This document shows, piece by piece, positions 54,559 through 64,000 of a DNA stretch of 64,000 nucleotides. This DNA is from Pholiota molesta (taxonomy: Eukaryota > Basidiomycota > Agaricomycetes > Agaricales > Strophariaceae): assembly GCA_014925825.1 (NCBI GenBank), contig JACGCK010000014.1:1-64000 (forward strand), read 5' to 3'. The position numbers were made by a program, and so were the translations under genes. How positions within the stretch are numbered: the stretch's first letter is position 1; the number at the start of each line of letters is the position of its first letter. The notes beneath the pieces are model-generated. The model made no database searches. It was not told the DNA's origin and saw nothing but the letters and a program-made list of their open reading frames with translations.

Positions 54559-56986
54559 ATGGCAACGAGTCTTCCTGGTAAGTTACATGACATCTATCAT
54601 CATAGATAACTCTAACCCAAATCTAACCTGCTACTGAAAATCTTATAGGTTCTCCGAGCACTGACGCCGAAATTTTGGTCAAGGCCTTGCGAAACGTAAT
54701 CAGTACCCTCCGCCCATCCGATGGAGAAGATATACATGGTCGGGGCTCAGCAAACTCGGATTTTGTAACTCATTTAACGGATTACCGTAGATGCAAATCA
54801 AGACAATTTGGGTCCCGACGGAGAACAGTTTGTGGTCGCTCTGCAGAAATTCATTTCGTCGTTTCTACGCTCTCAACGGGGTCCTGTGGGTGGTATCGAG
54901 GTGGATTTGGAAGGTGCGTATCACCAACTTCGATGTGGCGCACTTCTTCCGCATCCTTATGCTAGCACTCATTTCACGCATTCTTGAATAGAGAAAGGAA
55001 CCGACGTATCCATCTCAGGGTCTCAAGCAACTACACACCCAAAAGATGTCGTGGATACGGCTTTGGAAGCGGCGCCAGCAACCGATAGCTCTGCGCTCGA
55101 GGAAAATACGAGTCAGGAACTCCTTGGGTTGGTGAAGGGTAGGAACGAATATTTGATTGGATTGTTCCCCTCGCTCAGCGCTCCTAATAACTTTTTTAGT
55201 CCCTAACGAAGAAAGCCCAGATATGACTGTGATCTCCATCGAAGGTTCATCGAGCATTTCGCATACGGGTAATTTCTTCTCGCATGCTATGCTCCAAGTC
55301 ATGATGGTATTCACCTCTATGCGCAGATGGATTCGAGCAACGAAGGTCACACTTTATCGACAAGGCTCTGAACGCACTCCGTGAACACGTCTTCAACACC
55401 ATGCCTATTCGTCTGCTATGTTTCAAGCCAGCCCGCTCAAAGCTCCGGCTCACCCTCATCGAACGCGGCGAAATCTATGACCACATCGCATCCAAACTCG
55501 TCAGAGGCATTGACTCCCTACGCGTGTCTGTAAACGGAGAGAGCGAACAAGACCTTCGCGAAATCCTACACAGCTGGTACCCCTCCGAAGACGCAGCACA
55601 GACCGCCAATGCCATCGACAGCGGCGCGGAAGAAGCAGAGCGGATGGTACTGGAGGGTTTAATAAAGAATTATTCCGGATACGCTATCCTGTCGCATACC
55701 TGGCTCCGTGGAGACTCGCGCGAAGTCACCTATGGCGATTGGATCCGGAGCGAGTTTGACCCTCACTCTCAGGAGCCAGGCTGTCGCAAACTCGTTAATT
55801 TCTGCAGAACCGCCTGGAAAGACTACAGAGTCGCCTTCGGTTGGATGGACACGGTCTGTATCAACAAGGAGAGCAGTGCAGAGCTTGACGAATCGATCCG
55901 CTCCATGTATAAATGGTATCAAGGCACCCATGTCTGCATCACCTACCTCGCGGAGACCGTGGCGCATTCGGATATACCCAAGGATACCTGGTTTACACGT
56001 GGATGGACATTACAGGAGTTACTCGCGCCGTCCAACATCAAATTCTACAATGCAGACTGGGATAAATTTGTCGATTCTTTGGAGAGTGACAAAGACAACT
56101 TGATTATCACGAAAAAAATCGAAGAGGCGACAACAATTACAGCGGATGAGCTACAGCAGGACATATCCAATATTCTTATTTCGCGCAGAATGCAAATCGC
56201 CGCCAAGCGTCAAGTGACACGTGAAGAGGACAGCGCGTACTCTCTCATGGGTATTTTCGATGTCAGTATTGCGACCGCTTACGGAGAGGGCGCTGAACGC
56301 GCATTTTCTCGCCTTCTGCAGGCGGTACTAAACTCGACGTCCAAAGGCATTGCAGATATATTCAACTGGGCGGGTCCCAACCATTCACAAGTCTCAGCCC
56401 TTCTTCCATCTAGTCCACAACATTATCTGGATCGCGCTTCAATCTTAGGCCAGAGACATATTAAGGCAAAGCCTATCGAACCCATAATGCTCACACACCT
56501 CGGATTGCGCATCGCCATCCTGCTTATGCCCGCAATACCAACCTTACATTCCCGTCAGTCGCCACTGAGAGATTATCATGGGATAGCTTATATCTCCACC
56601 CATCATGAGCGGGACCCCCGCTCCACCGCAGAGATGTCAGTGGAAGCTACAGTGTATTAGACAGCAATACTTCGATCAACGCGACACCATACAATTGGAT
56701 CCACGCGACAGACAACAATTCTTGGATCAACGCGACACGGATGACACTTGGGGTTTTGAACATCGAAGACACAGGCAACGAACGGATACGGGTTCCGCGC
56801 CACTGCCTTGCAGTGGCATTATTGTCATCTGAATTAGTCAATCGTGAAAAAGTTGCTACAAAAGCACCCGTCACTTTCCACTTGAACAACATACGTGATC
56901 CCGAAACAAGCTCGAATGATTATTATTTAATCGAACGAAGAGAGCTGGAAAGCCACGGAATGGAATTACATACCTTGATTTTGTAG
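54559..56986 (+). CDS. HET5: HET-domain protein, 6 exons, with one frame break near the 3' end
   Basis: Exon model: 54559-54577, 54649-54738, 54791-54913, 54992-55138, 55200-55268, 55327-56986. The start is MATSLPG; the module reads LGPDGEQFVVALQKF then LRSQRGP. HET blocks are YAILSHTW near residue 267, GWMDTVCIN and WFTRGWTLQEL, followed by TREEDSAYSLMGIF and LTHLGLRIAILLMP. The frame then breaks at a C-run at 56615-56619: the open frame stops at 56660, while the conserved tail (YSVLD, MTLGVLNIE, RVPRHCLAVAL, ESHGMELHTLIL) lies one frame over and ends at 56986. One extra C would restore full length. It is the only plus-strand complete HET gene and converges on R3. Confidence 0.8.
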
Positions 56987-56999
56987 ACATAATATTTTG

Positions 57000-57245
57000 A
57001 AATCCCAAGTGCATCCGATTACGATTCGAAATCTTCTTTATTTCGTGACCAACCATTTAGATGAACAACCATTTTAAGTGAAATACAAACATGGTTTCCT
57101 GTAGCCTTCAACAGCGTAGACGGTAGGGCCCACGTACTCACCAGGCGACGCGAGGAACGGCGACAACAATGGTATCAAAACGAATAGGTTCCTTTCTCAA
57201 CGTCGTCAATATATTTGAGCCGTTTCTGACCATATTGAAATCATC
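57000..57245. repeat. Conserved spacer between HET5 and R3
   Basis: Inverted copy of the spacer seen at 11986-12239 and 25262-25515 (CACTCACCAGGCGACGCG-like stretch, CAACAATGGTATCAAAACGA, GAGCCGTTTCTGACCATA). Confidence 0.7.
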
Positions 57246-58560
57246 CCAGGACCCGAGAATAATGAGCAAGAGGACGCAAACGTGAGACTGACGTACAGCA
57301 AAGAACGAAGAAGCCTGGAGAGGCTGAAGGACGTTGAAGGAACGCTAAGATAATACGCATAAGAAAACCGTTAGGTATCGTGTACGGAAGATACGCAGGG
57401 TCGCGACGTACTCGAGCGCAAGAGCCTACGGAGCGTCTCATACATCGCAGCCTGCGTGGAAGGTCTTCTCGTGGGGAATGGGTGCGGCAGGAAGTGCCTC
57501 TGCGCGCAATAACGAGATCTCTTGTACCGAGGGAGTGCATGCAGAGGAGTGAGGCGGAGGATGATGCGAACTTAGTCGAGCCGTACGCCTTGGTGCAGCC
57601 GATGCAGGACAGGTGAGATTCGGGGCACTGATGGAATGATATGCACGAATGGGTAGTCCGCGAAACAAGTGGCTCTCGATCCCTCCGCCCTCGTCCCCAG
57701 CGGCAGCGTCCTCTACAGGCGCATGGCCAAACGCACACGCGCCTCCCCTTGCCCCAGCACCCACCCGTATCCGCGTTCAGCGGCCGGCACGTTCGCGCGC
57801 ATGAGGCGCTCGATGTACGCGCGGTTAATCTCCGGGAGCACGGCGAGGACCTGCGTCGTCGCGAGCTGGACGAGGGCCGCGGATGTCCCGGGCTCTGGTG
57901 GGACTGGCGCAGCAGCGGCAGGGCAGGGTTAGGTGCGGCGACGGGAATAGGAGCGAAATTGGGAAGCGGGCGCTGGAGTTGGAGCGCCAGCGGGGGCGAC
58001 AGGGTTATGGGTTGTACAGGCACAGATGATGGAACAGGTGGCGCTTTGATAACAGGGGCAGCCGGCTGCATTGGAGGGGCAAGTTCGGGTGTGAGCGCTG
58101 CAGGCAGCAGGAGCGGAGGCCACAGGCGCATACACGGGGCGCTGCCTGCTCGTTTGCCTCGCGCTGGACGCGCTGGATGTACTCGCCGAGGTCAGCGAGC
58201 AGGCGGTGTGCATCAGTGCATGTGCCATATGCGCGCGGAGAAATGACGGCGGAGGCTGTGACGGAGTGTCCGGCCAGGGGCCGCCGACTGGTTGACTCTG
58301 CTGATGGGGCGTCTGTCTTCTGGCTGGCAGATATGAAGGCTTCGTCGAATGGCTTTGCAGCGAATTCTGGCTCGTAATTTCCAACTCCACCTCGCTCTCT
58401 GCATTCTCTGCGTCGTAATGGGACTCGACAAGACGATGTTAACGGGCAAATGAGAGGGTTTGGCAAGGAAGTGATTGGGTGGCTGGACCGGGCCGGGACG
58501 GCTCCGTGCCTTGACGAACATTGGATGCAATCAAGCAACAATTGATCAAGCTCAAGTTCG
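57246..58560 (-). pseudogene. R3: RING-type (RNF216/TRIAD3-like) gene, decayed
   Basis: Minus-strand relative of R1 and R2. The 5' part is acidic (AENAESEVELEI, then FISASQKTDAPSAES), followed by AHRLLADLGEYIQRVQREAN, a proline/alanine-rich linker, and INRAY-like sequence. The 3' part includes HQCPESHLSCIGCTKAYGST at about 57580-57640, similar to QCPEGHLFC of the RNF216 family first RING, then LLCMHSLGTRDLVIARRGTS. Pieces lie in different frames and an upstream C-x-x-C partner is weak, so the gene looks inactive. If intact ancestors were E3 ligases they would have ubiquitinated proteins; substrate unknown. Confidence 0.45.
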
Positions 58561-58585
58561 TTTCATCTCTTTACTCTTCGCTAGA

Positions 58586-60535
58586 ATGACCAAAGATCTC
58601 TTCGATCTACCGCGAGAGCTATGGATGCAAATTTTTTCAAATCTCGACGCTATATCCCTGGCCCAATGTGCTATGGTAAGAACATCATCCTCGATCTCGA
58701 TTCCTCGAAGGTATCGTCAGCGTATCTACTGAATGAGTTCCATCTGTAGACGTGTAAACACATATACGAAACCTTCAAAAGTTCTTCCCAATTGCTGTAT
58801 ATTGTTCAGCTACACCTCGACGGTTTAAAAGACGCCGGAAACTCCACGCCTCACTCCGAACTCATCCAACACCTTCTGCGCCATCGCAACGCCTGGTTAT
58901 CGCTAACGCCGCGCGCGAGGCTAGAATACGTCGCTCTCGAGATGAAACACTCGTGTAGAGCATATGAATTTGTGGGAGGTGTCTTTGCTGACACAGACAG
59001 GCGACACTTGGAAATCGTATGGCTGCCCACCAGCAACAGCGGGTCCCGAACTCTTCGAAGAACCTTGAGTGGGATGTCAGTTCGCGACTTTGCAATGGAC
59101 CCTACGCAGGATCTAATAGTGCTCTTAGAGGACAAAGCCATGTACGTACTACATAGCGCATGGCCATTCACACCTATACTAACGTGTATCTCAATGCCGA
59201 TGCGTGTAGCCCATCCCTACTAATGCCCACCCGCACTCTTCGCGTCCATATCCGCACCTTATCCACCAATGACACCCATCCGCTAGCGCGACAGAGCCCA
59301 TTATGCTTCACTCTCCCTCCCGACCCTGTCAATTCAATCGTTATTTACTCGGCCGTTCTCCAAATCGCGCGCAACATATTGACGCTGTACTTTTGCACTC
59401 AACCGCGGATCCAACCCTGCGTGCATATATGGGACTGGACTACATCATCTCTCCTAGTAGTGCGCCGAATTTATCTCCAGCTTGACTCACGTTTTTTTTT
59501 TGACGAACCCCACAGGATTGCTCCACTCCTTTCGATCCCTTACTCTCGTCTTTGCCGTATGACTTTGGTCTCCTCGATTCCACCTTCTGCTTTACCACTC
59601 GCCAGGCCGGCTCGGGCTCCATCCGGCTGTACGAGCTCGGTCGACCCCCGGTCGCCCATGGCCCCATCCACCTCGCTACACTTCGTCTCCCGCCAACACG
59701 TAGCGGTAATTATATCTATGTGATCACTGCTCATGCCGGGCCCATCGAAGCGAACCCGTTACCGCACACGCCATTCATGATGAACGACGAAGATCGCCTG
59801 CATGTTTTCACGATTGTGTACCCGCAGAGCGAAAACACATCGTTGAATATGTTCGTGCACCAGCGCGTGTTCACGAAGTACTGCATGCAAGGAAAGCAGC
59901 GGCGCCACGCCGACCCTTAGCACCCCCGCTCGACATCCCATGGGACGAGTGGGGCCCGCCGAACACGCACCTCATCTCGCCCTTCATCACACACCCGCAT
60001 TGGCTAAGGTGCGCAGTACTTATCCCGATCCGCACTTCCCTTCGCCACGATGCGCACATTCACCGCGTTCTGCTGTGCGCAGGTATGTCCACGGCCAGCG
60101 CGTTATTTACGCACCCGATACCGAAACCGTAGACGAACACGACGGTATATCCACTCAGCGGCGGGTACACATCCTTGACTTCTCCCGCGCAGCTGTGTTA
60201 TCCGCGACTGACGATGGAGCTGTACATGATGAGTCCAGGAGACTGGTACTATCGAGCGACATTCGCACTTGGGAAATCCCCTTCCTTGAGGATGTGAGGA
60301 CGTACCTTCCATATGTATCCTCGACAGTGGACTGCCATGATGTATATTCGGCGCATATGATCTATGAGGATGGGATCGTTGGTGTAATTGTATGTTTTTA
60401 CAACTTTATTTGTCATTTCATCACTCTATATTAAACTCGGTCTCTGTTTCGTAGAGGAACGATGACGACAGTGTTCTCTTACATGTATACCCTGTTTTAC
60501 AAGAGCAAACACACCCAGAAACGTTGGCTGAATGA
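58586..60535 (+). CDS. F-box protein, 6 exons, about 536 aa, one frame break
   Basis: Exon model: 58586-58675, 58750-59141, 59210-59456, 59516-60008, 60083-60389, 60455-60535. Exon 1 encodes the F-box (LFDLPRELWMQIFSNLDAIS, then LAQCAM); in the family this binds Skp1 within an SCF ubiquitin ligase and the rest selects substrates. Later landmarks are TCKHIYETFKSSSQLLYIVQ, FAMDPTQDLIVLLED, PCVHIWDWTTSSLL, IPWDEWGPPNTHLIS and RYVHGQRVIYAPDTE. The regular blocks of 30-40 residues recall a beta-propeller-like fold. In exon 4 the frame breaks between 59870 and 59925 (stop at 59918-59920, then PPLDIPWDEW one frame over); adding one base yields 536 aa with all phases correct. Truncated relatives lie at 24085-24503 and 33680-34096. 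Confidence 0.75.
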
Positions 60536-61400
60536 GATATCGCTATGTTGGTTGTTTTCGAGTCCTTATCACCTAATAACCGCGTTTCTAGTGATATATC
60601 GTAACACGTTCATGTAAAATTATACAAATACAAAGCGTACCGTCGAGTGATAATAAAGATTCATTGAGTCAAATATAGCATAACCCAAACCCACCAGTTA
60701 CCAGCCCAAGACCCACGCCGGACCCAGTCTCAAGAGTTCCTACAGCTTTGCTTAAGCTGGTGTCCCTTCTCGCTAGGAGATCGATACACGGCACTGGCAC
60801 TGGGCAATGAACGCGAAACTCCGCACTGCTTCAGCGGCATACGTTCGTTTCTACATCGCGGGCCAGCCGGGTTTCGACAAGTCGGAGGTACCCCAAATCT
60901 GATTCACCGAGTATTGGTCCCTACTCCCATCGATAACCCTGGCCAACCGACTCATATACAGTGTATCTCCGATGGCATGCGCCTGCGAACCCTGCCTACC
61001 TGTTCTCCCATGTCATGTGCGCGCGTTGCGTCCTGCGGCTTCTTCGATCGATGGAATCGGAATCTGCAGGTCCAGATATTGTTAATGGCTGGTGTCGTTG
61101 TACAAGCAGAAAGAGCGGTCGGCCACGATGGCCACAACAGCCGCGATGACGGACTTTGCGGCCTTCTGTCGAAGGGTGGGATTTGAATTCAACTTACATC
61201 GGGGTGCGCGTTGGGCCCCGTTGGGGCTCTGCACTTCTGTCAAGGCAGTTGGTGACGAAACCAGCGACGCCGGCGCTCTGATTCCCGAGTTGACCTTTAA
61301 ATTCTACCCTTGAACCGAGCCCAAATCGTTGGAGATCAGTAGGGATGTTATTTGGCACATTCCTAATCTATATCGCAGGTCTATTCGCTTTTGATGATGA
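60536..61400. other. No gene recognised
   Basis: Frames at 60914-61186 and 61092-61313 on the plus strand lack recognisable motifs. Confidence 0.35.
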
Positions 61401-61429
61401 CTAGCCATTTGACCCGTGCTTCGCACGGG
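61401..61429 (-). mobile_element. Helitron-like 3' terminus
   Basis: On the minus strand a hairpin CCCGTGCGAAGCACGGG (7-bp stem, 3-nt loop, 61413-61429) is followed by 8 bases and then CTAG with T just outside. Helitrons end in CTRR preceded by a short hairpin and insert between A and T, so the match is good. The element would extend to higher coordinates; its 5' end and any Rep/helicase gene were not found, so it would be non-autonomous. Confidence 0.55.
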
Positions 61430-62655
61430 GGCCAGAGTGCTTTTGAAACGTTTGGATTCTGTGCAAAAAACACTACATGTATGAATAATTTTTTTGAGCT
61501 CTACATATCAGATTCATAGGCGATATATGGCTTGAATTAATATTGAAAGGACTGTAATATCTGAAATATCCGTACTACCCGAATCCCGATGCTGCATGGC
61601 TGGTCAAAGTGACCGGTCACTTCCCATAGCTTCTGAGTTTGAGAAACAATCATTTATACCTTCCCGGTGTCCTGACGTGGTAATGTGCTACACTATATGT
61701 CAAACAATGATCCAAGGGTAACATGGAAGTGTTTTCTGACAAAAGCCCGGCGAGAGGATCGCGAGAGGTGCAATCGATCACATCGTCCAATTCCTCCCGC
61801 GGCGCTGGGAGACTGCATGCCTGACGTTGATGTGCTCTGCAGTGCACGCTATGCATTCTCGTCGTTTATTCCATGCCCGGCGCGCGCGGATTGTTCATGC
61901 GCCTGGCGAATGTATGCGGCCATTATGCAGAATGTCCAGTTTCCGTGAATTCCATCCCAAGTGTGTCGCAAGTTCAAATTGAAAGAAAGTCAGGAGAGAT
62001 TGAGAACTTGAGATAGACAGTGCTGAAGGAAGAGACATGCGAGAGAATATGAAGGAAAGGGGAAGAAAGTGGACAGAGTCAAAATGGGAGCGAGAGCGAG
62101 AGCTTGGCGAGAGCAAGGAAATTAGTTGAGCTAGAAGACTCTAGAGCGTTGCGAGAGCAAGCCTCGAGAGGCCATATGCACTGCCTCAAAGTTATGTGTC
62201 AAGCTTGTGTGTCAGCTTTCTCGTGACGTTTGGCCCTCTTCCTCGCTTTATTATATAGATGGGATTGGTTGGGGTATTGTCATGCGAAAAATCGGAGACA
62301 ACGCACGACGCACCGCTCTGACAAAAGGTGCTGTATTGTGACCTTGCGAACCCCCTTTGATATGATTCCACATCGATGAAGAGATATTGATCTACGCAGT
62401 AGAAAATATAGTTCGTCATCGCGAAGAACAAGAGAACTAAGCACGAAGTAAGCTTACCCGGGGGTGTGATGTATACTGCGATTGCTATACGCTGGGACTC
62501 CTCAGCGCTAGATCGTATTTCCTCCTCGCAGAGTGTTACTCAAATTAGGCGTCGCTCCGCTACGTTGGCCTTCAAAATCAGTTCTAACAGATGCTCAGTA
62601 GAAATGATCATGTATTAGCGCACTGATTACGGTACAGTTTGCCTTCCACAATTTC
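61430..62655. other. Non-coding stretch, probably inside the Helitron-like element in part
   Basis: A purine-rich tract on the plus strand (GAGAG, GGAAAGG and GAGCGAGAGCGAGAG motifs) spans about 61978-62165. No convincing gene. Confidence 0.35.
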
Positions 62656-63223
62656 TTATACGTACTCTACCCTAAGGCATGAATGAATTCCACCTCCGTC
62701 TGCACATATGTACGCGCTGCGTATGCCTTCCAGCCTATCAACACGGTCGGATGGAATCATAATCCATGAAGGGGTCAATGGGAGTTGGCCATCGTAATAT
62801 CGAGCTGGATGGACCGCGTTATTCGCTGCGTACTGATGAGGCAGGGACAACGACGGCGACCAAGAAGCAAGTAAGTGCTTACCTGAGCCATGCTCGAGCC
62901 TGTGTATACGCGCTGGTGCTCGTCTTCTTGTAGCAATTACAAGGACGGGTCCCGCCTGATTGGGGGCGGATGCGTTCGTCGTCGTTATCACCGTCGAATA
63001 TTGTCAGGTTCGGTGTCGACGACTTCATGTCTGCGACGATTCTGGTAGAGGTAGATGTTGATGCAGGGGTCTTGACTCCGGTGAAGTGGTAGAAAACCCT
63101 CCCCTTTTGCCTAGTTAGTTCCTGGTACGAAAGGCAGGGGGCGAAAAACCCTAAACCAAAAGTTCTTGCGCGTCTTGTTGCCGTTGTCGTCCACCGTTGG
63201 TCGCCTTTATCTGTCGTGGTCAT
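62656..63223 (-). CDS. Weak hypothetical gene, probably spliced
   Basis: One open stretch (63223-62879) includes ADMKSSTPNLTIFDGDND and PQSGGTRPCNCYKK. A GTAAGC donor lies near 62880 and a CATCAG acceptor near 62831. The next open stretch reads YAANNAVHPARYYDGQLPL and IMIPSDRVDRLEGIRSAYI to a stop near 62656. The phases that join these two pieces best use another frame for the last residues before the donor (SSMAQ), so the start is unclear. No recognised domain. Confidence 0.25.
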
Positions 63224-63599
63224 CGACTGCCGTCATCGGGTTTCTGTTGTCCTCGTCAGTCACGCTGTACATGTCAGGCATCGTCGACAAATGTCGTCGG
63301 CGGCGGGACTATCAGCTGTGATATGGGAATGGATGCGGATGTTCATACGGGCAAAGTCGCGCCGATGCTTCAGTAGGTAGATTTCCGCCAGTTCTATACA
63401 TGGCCATTGCTGTTAGTGAACCGCGAATCTCCTAAGGAATATGGATCAACCTGGTTACCTGCATGAAAGAAAGGTCGTCAACGCGCCTTGCCTTGTCGAT
63501 CTATCGCCTACAATGTCAAGGCCATGCTGCGATCAACCGTCGTTTTCTCTGAGTCGTGTCGTCGCCATTAATTAGTTGCAAAATGCAGGCCCCCCAAGA

Positions 63600-63830
63600 A
63601 GAATGAACTCACCCGCGTGGAAGGTAAGACGTCGACGCGTCCAACGCGTCCTGGGTCCAGGAAGTCGGCCAGCACAGAGGATCTCCCTGCCTATGTAATC
63701 CAACGGGCTAAACTATCCAGTTGCAGAGGGCGGGGTTACTGGCAGCGTACTGATGGACCTCCTTTGCGGGTTTGGAGGTTGCTCATCGTGTGTGGGTGTC
63801 AAGAACGTCGATGATTGGCATTCAACAAAC
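63600..63830 (-). pseudogene. Decayed first exon of the PWWP gene
   Basis: Plus-strand CTCCTTTGCGGGTTTGGAGG followed by TTGCTCATCGTGTGTGGGTG parallels CTCCTTCGCGGGTTTGGCGG..TGCTCATCGGGTGGTG at the start of the full gene (about 32552-32605); GGCCCGTGCGTGCC downstream also matches its promoter side. The reading frame stops after about 16 codons. Confidence 0.45.
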
Positions 63831-64000
63831 GGTACCTGCTCACATGATCTCGGCCCGTGCGTGCCACTGCGTATGCCAGGCGTACGCTGTTTGTCCGCTG
63901 TCTTCCGCTATAACATCGCCGTTGCCTCTCACTCACTGCTTGCTTGTATGCCCAATAACGGTCCTGATCTTGCTATTCAGAAATCTTCGAATATATCGAG

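Noticed and set aside
56605..56832. Third-frame continuation after the HET5 break
   Set aside because: The conserved tail residues occur in the other frame; this frame does not match the four other HET proteins.
61978..62165. GA-rich tract as a possible gene or satellite
   Set aside because: No regular period and no coding motif; best described as low-complexity purine-rich sequence.
62879..62960. PCNC motif as a possible CXC (Tesmin/TSO1-like) domain
   Set aside because: Only RPCNCYKK matches; the further cysteines expected after it are absent.

Overview
The window looks like nuclear DNA of a filamentous basidiomycete (Agaricomycetes, polypore-like). Genes are split by many short introns of about 45-80 bp with GT..AG borders. 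There are several heterokaryon-incompatibility (HET) genes, an F-box gene of a type I associate with polypores, and Ty3-type retroelements with a chromodomain. No bacterial-style operon, CRISPR, rRNA or credible tRNA was seen.

Layout. 1-2 kb: minus-strand fragment of a Ty3-like gag/protease element. 3.2-7.3 kb: HET1 between two direct repeats. 9.9-10.4 kb: a near-palindromic foldback MITE with a 5-bp target duplication. 10.4-19.5 kb: two decayed RING-type (RNF216-like) genes, R1 and R2, each facing a HET gene (HET2, HET3) tail to tail. 20.9-41 kb: a rearranged zone with gene A and its inverted copy A', HET4, a PWWP + LEDGF/TFIIS-N-like chromatin gene and its partial inverted copy, HET 5' relics, and two halves of F-box genes. 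44.2-53.5 kb: a full-length Ty3 LTR retrotransposon with LTRs that look identical and target duplication CACCG. 54.5-60.5 kb: HET5, a third RING-type relic (R3) and an F-box gene. 61.4 kb: a Helitron-like 3' terminus. The last 2.5 kb hold a weak hypothetical gene and another PWWP-gene remnant.

The theme is a HET gene family expanded by segmental duplication. I built exon models for five complete members (HET1-HET5). Each has a variable acidic N-terminal part with a conserved LRSQ-containing module, then a HET domain with its three motif blocks, then a conserved C-terminal region. Four of the five converge on an RNF216-like copy, so the duplicating unit seems to have been a RING-type/HET pair. 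HET proteins of other fungi trigger cell death on non-self contact; a role here in allorecognition is inferred.

The most unusual object is a chimeric gene at 37.1-40.1 kb. Duplication joined the 5' exons of a HET gene to the 3' exons of the PWWP gene. All splice phases match, giving a predicted 446-aa protein with neither the HET nor the PWWP domain.

Every frameshift I found (in the Ty3 elements, HET5, the PWWP gene, the chimera and the F-box gene) is restored by adding one base, and several lie at short homopolymers. This raises the possibility of assembly errors instead of gene decay. Exon models are manual and coordinates of decayed copies are approximate.
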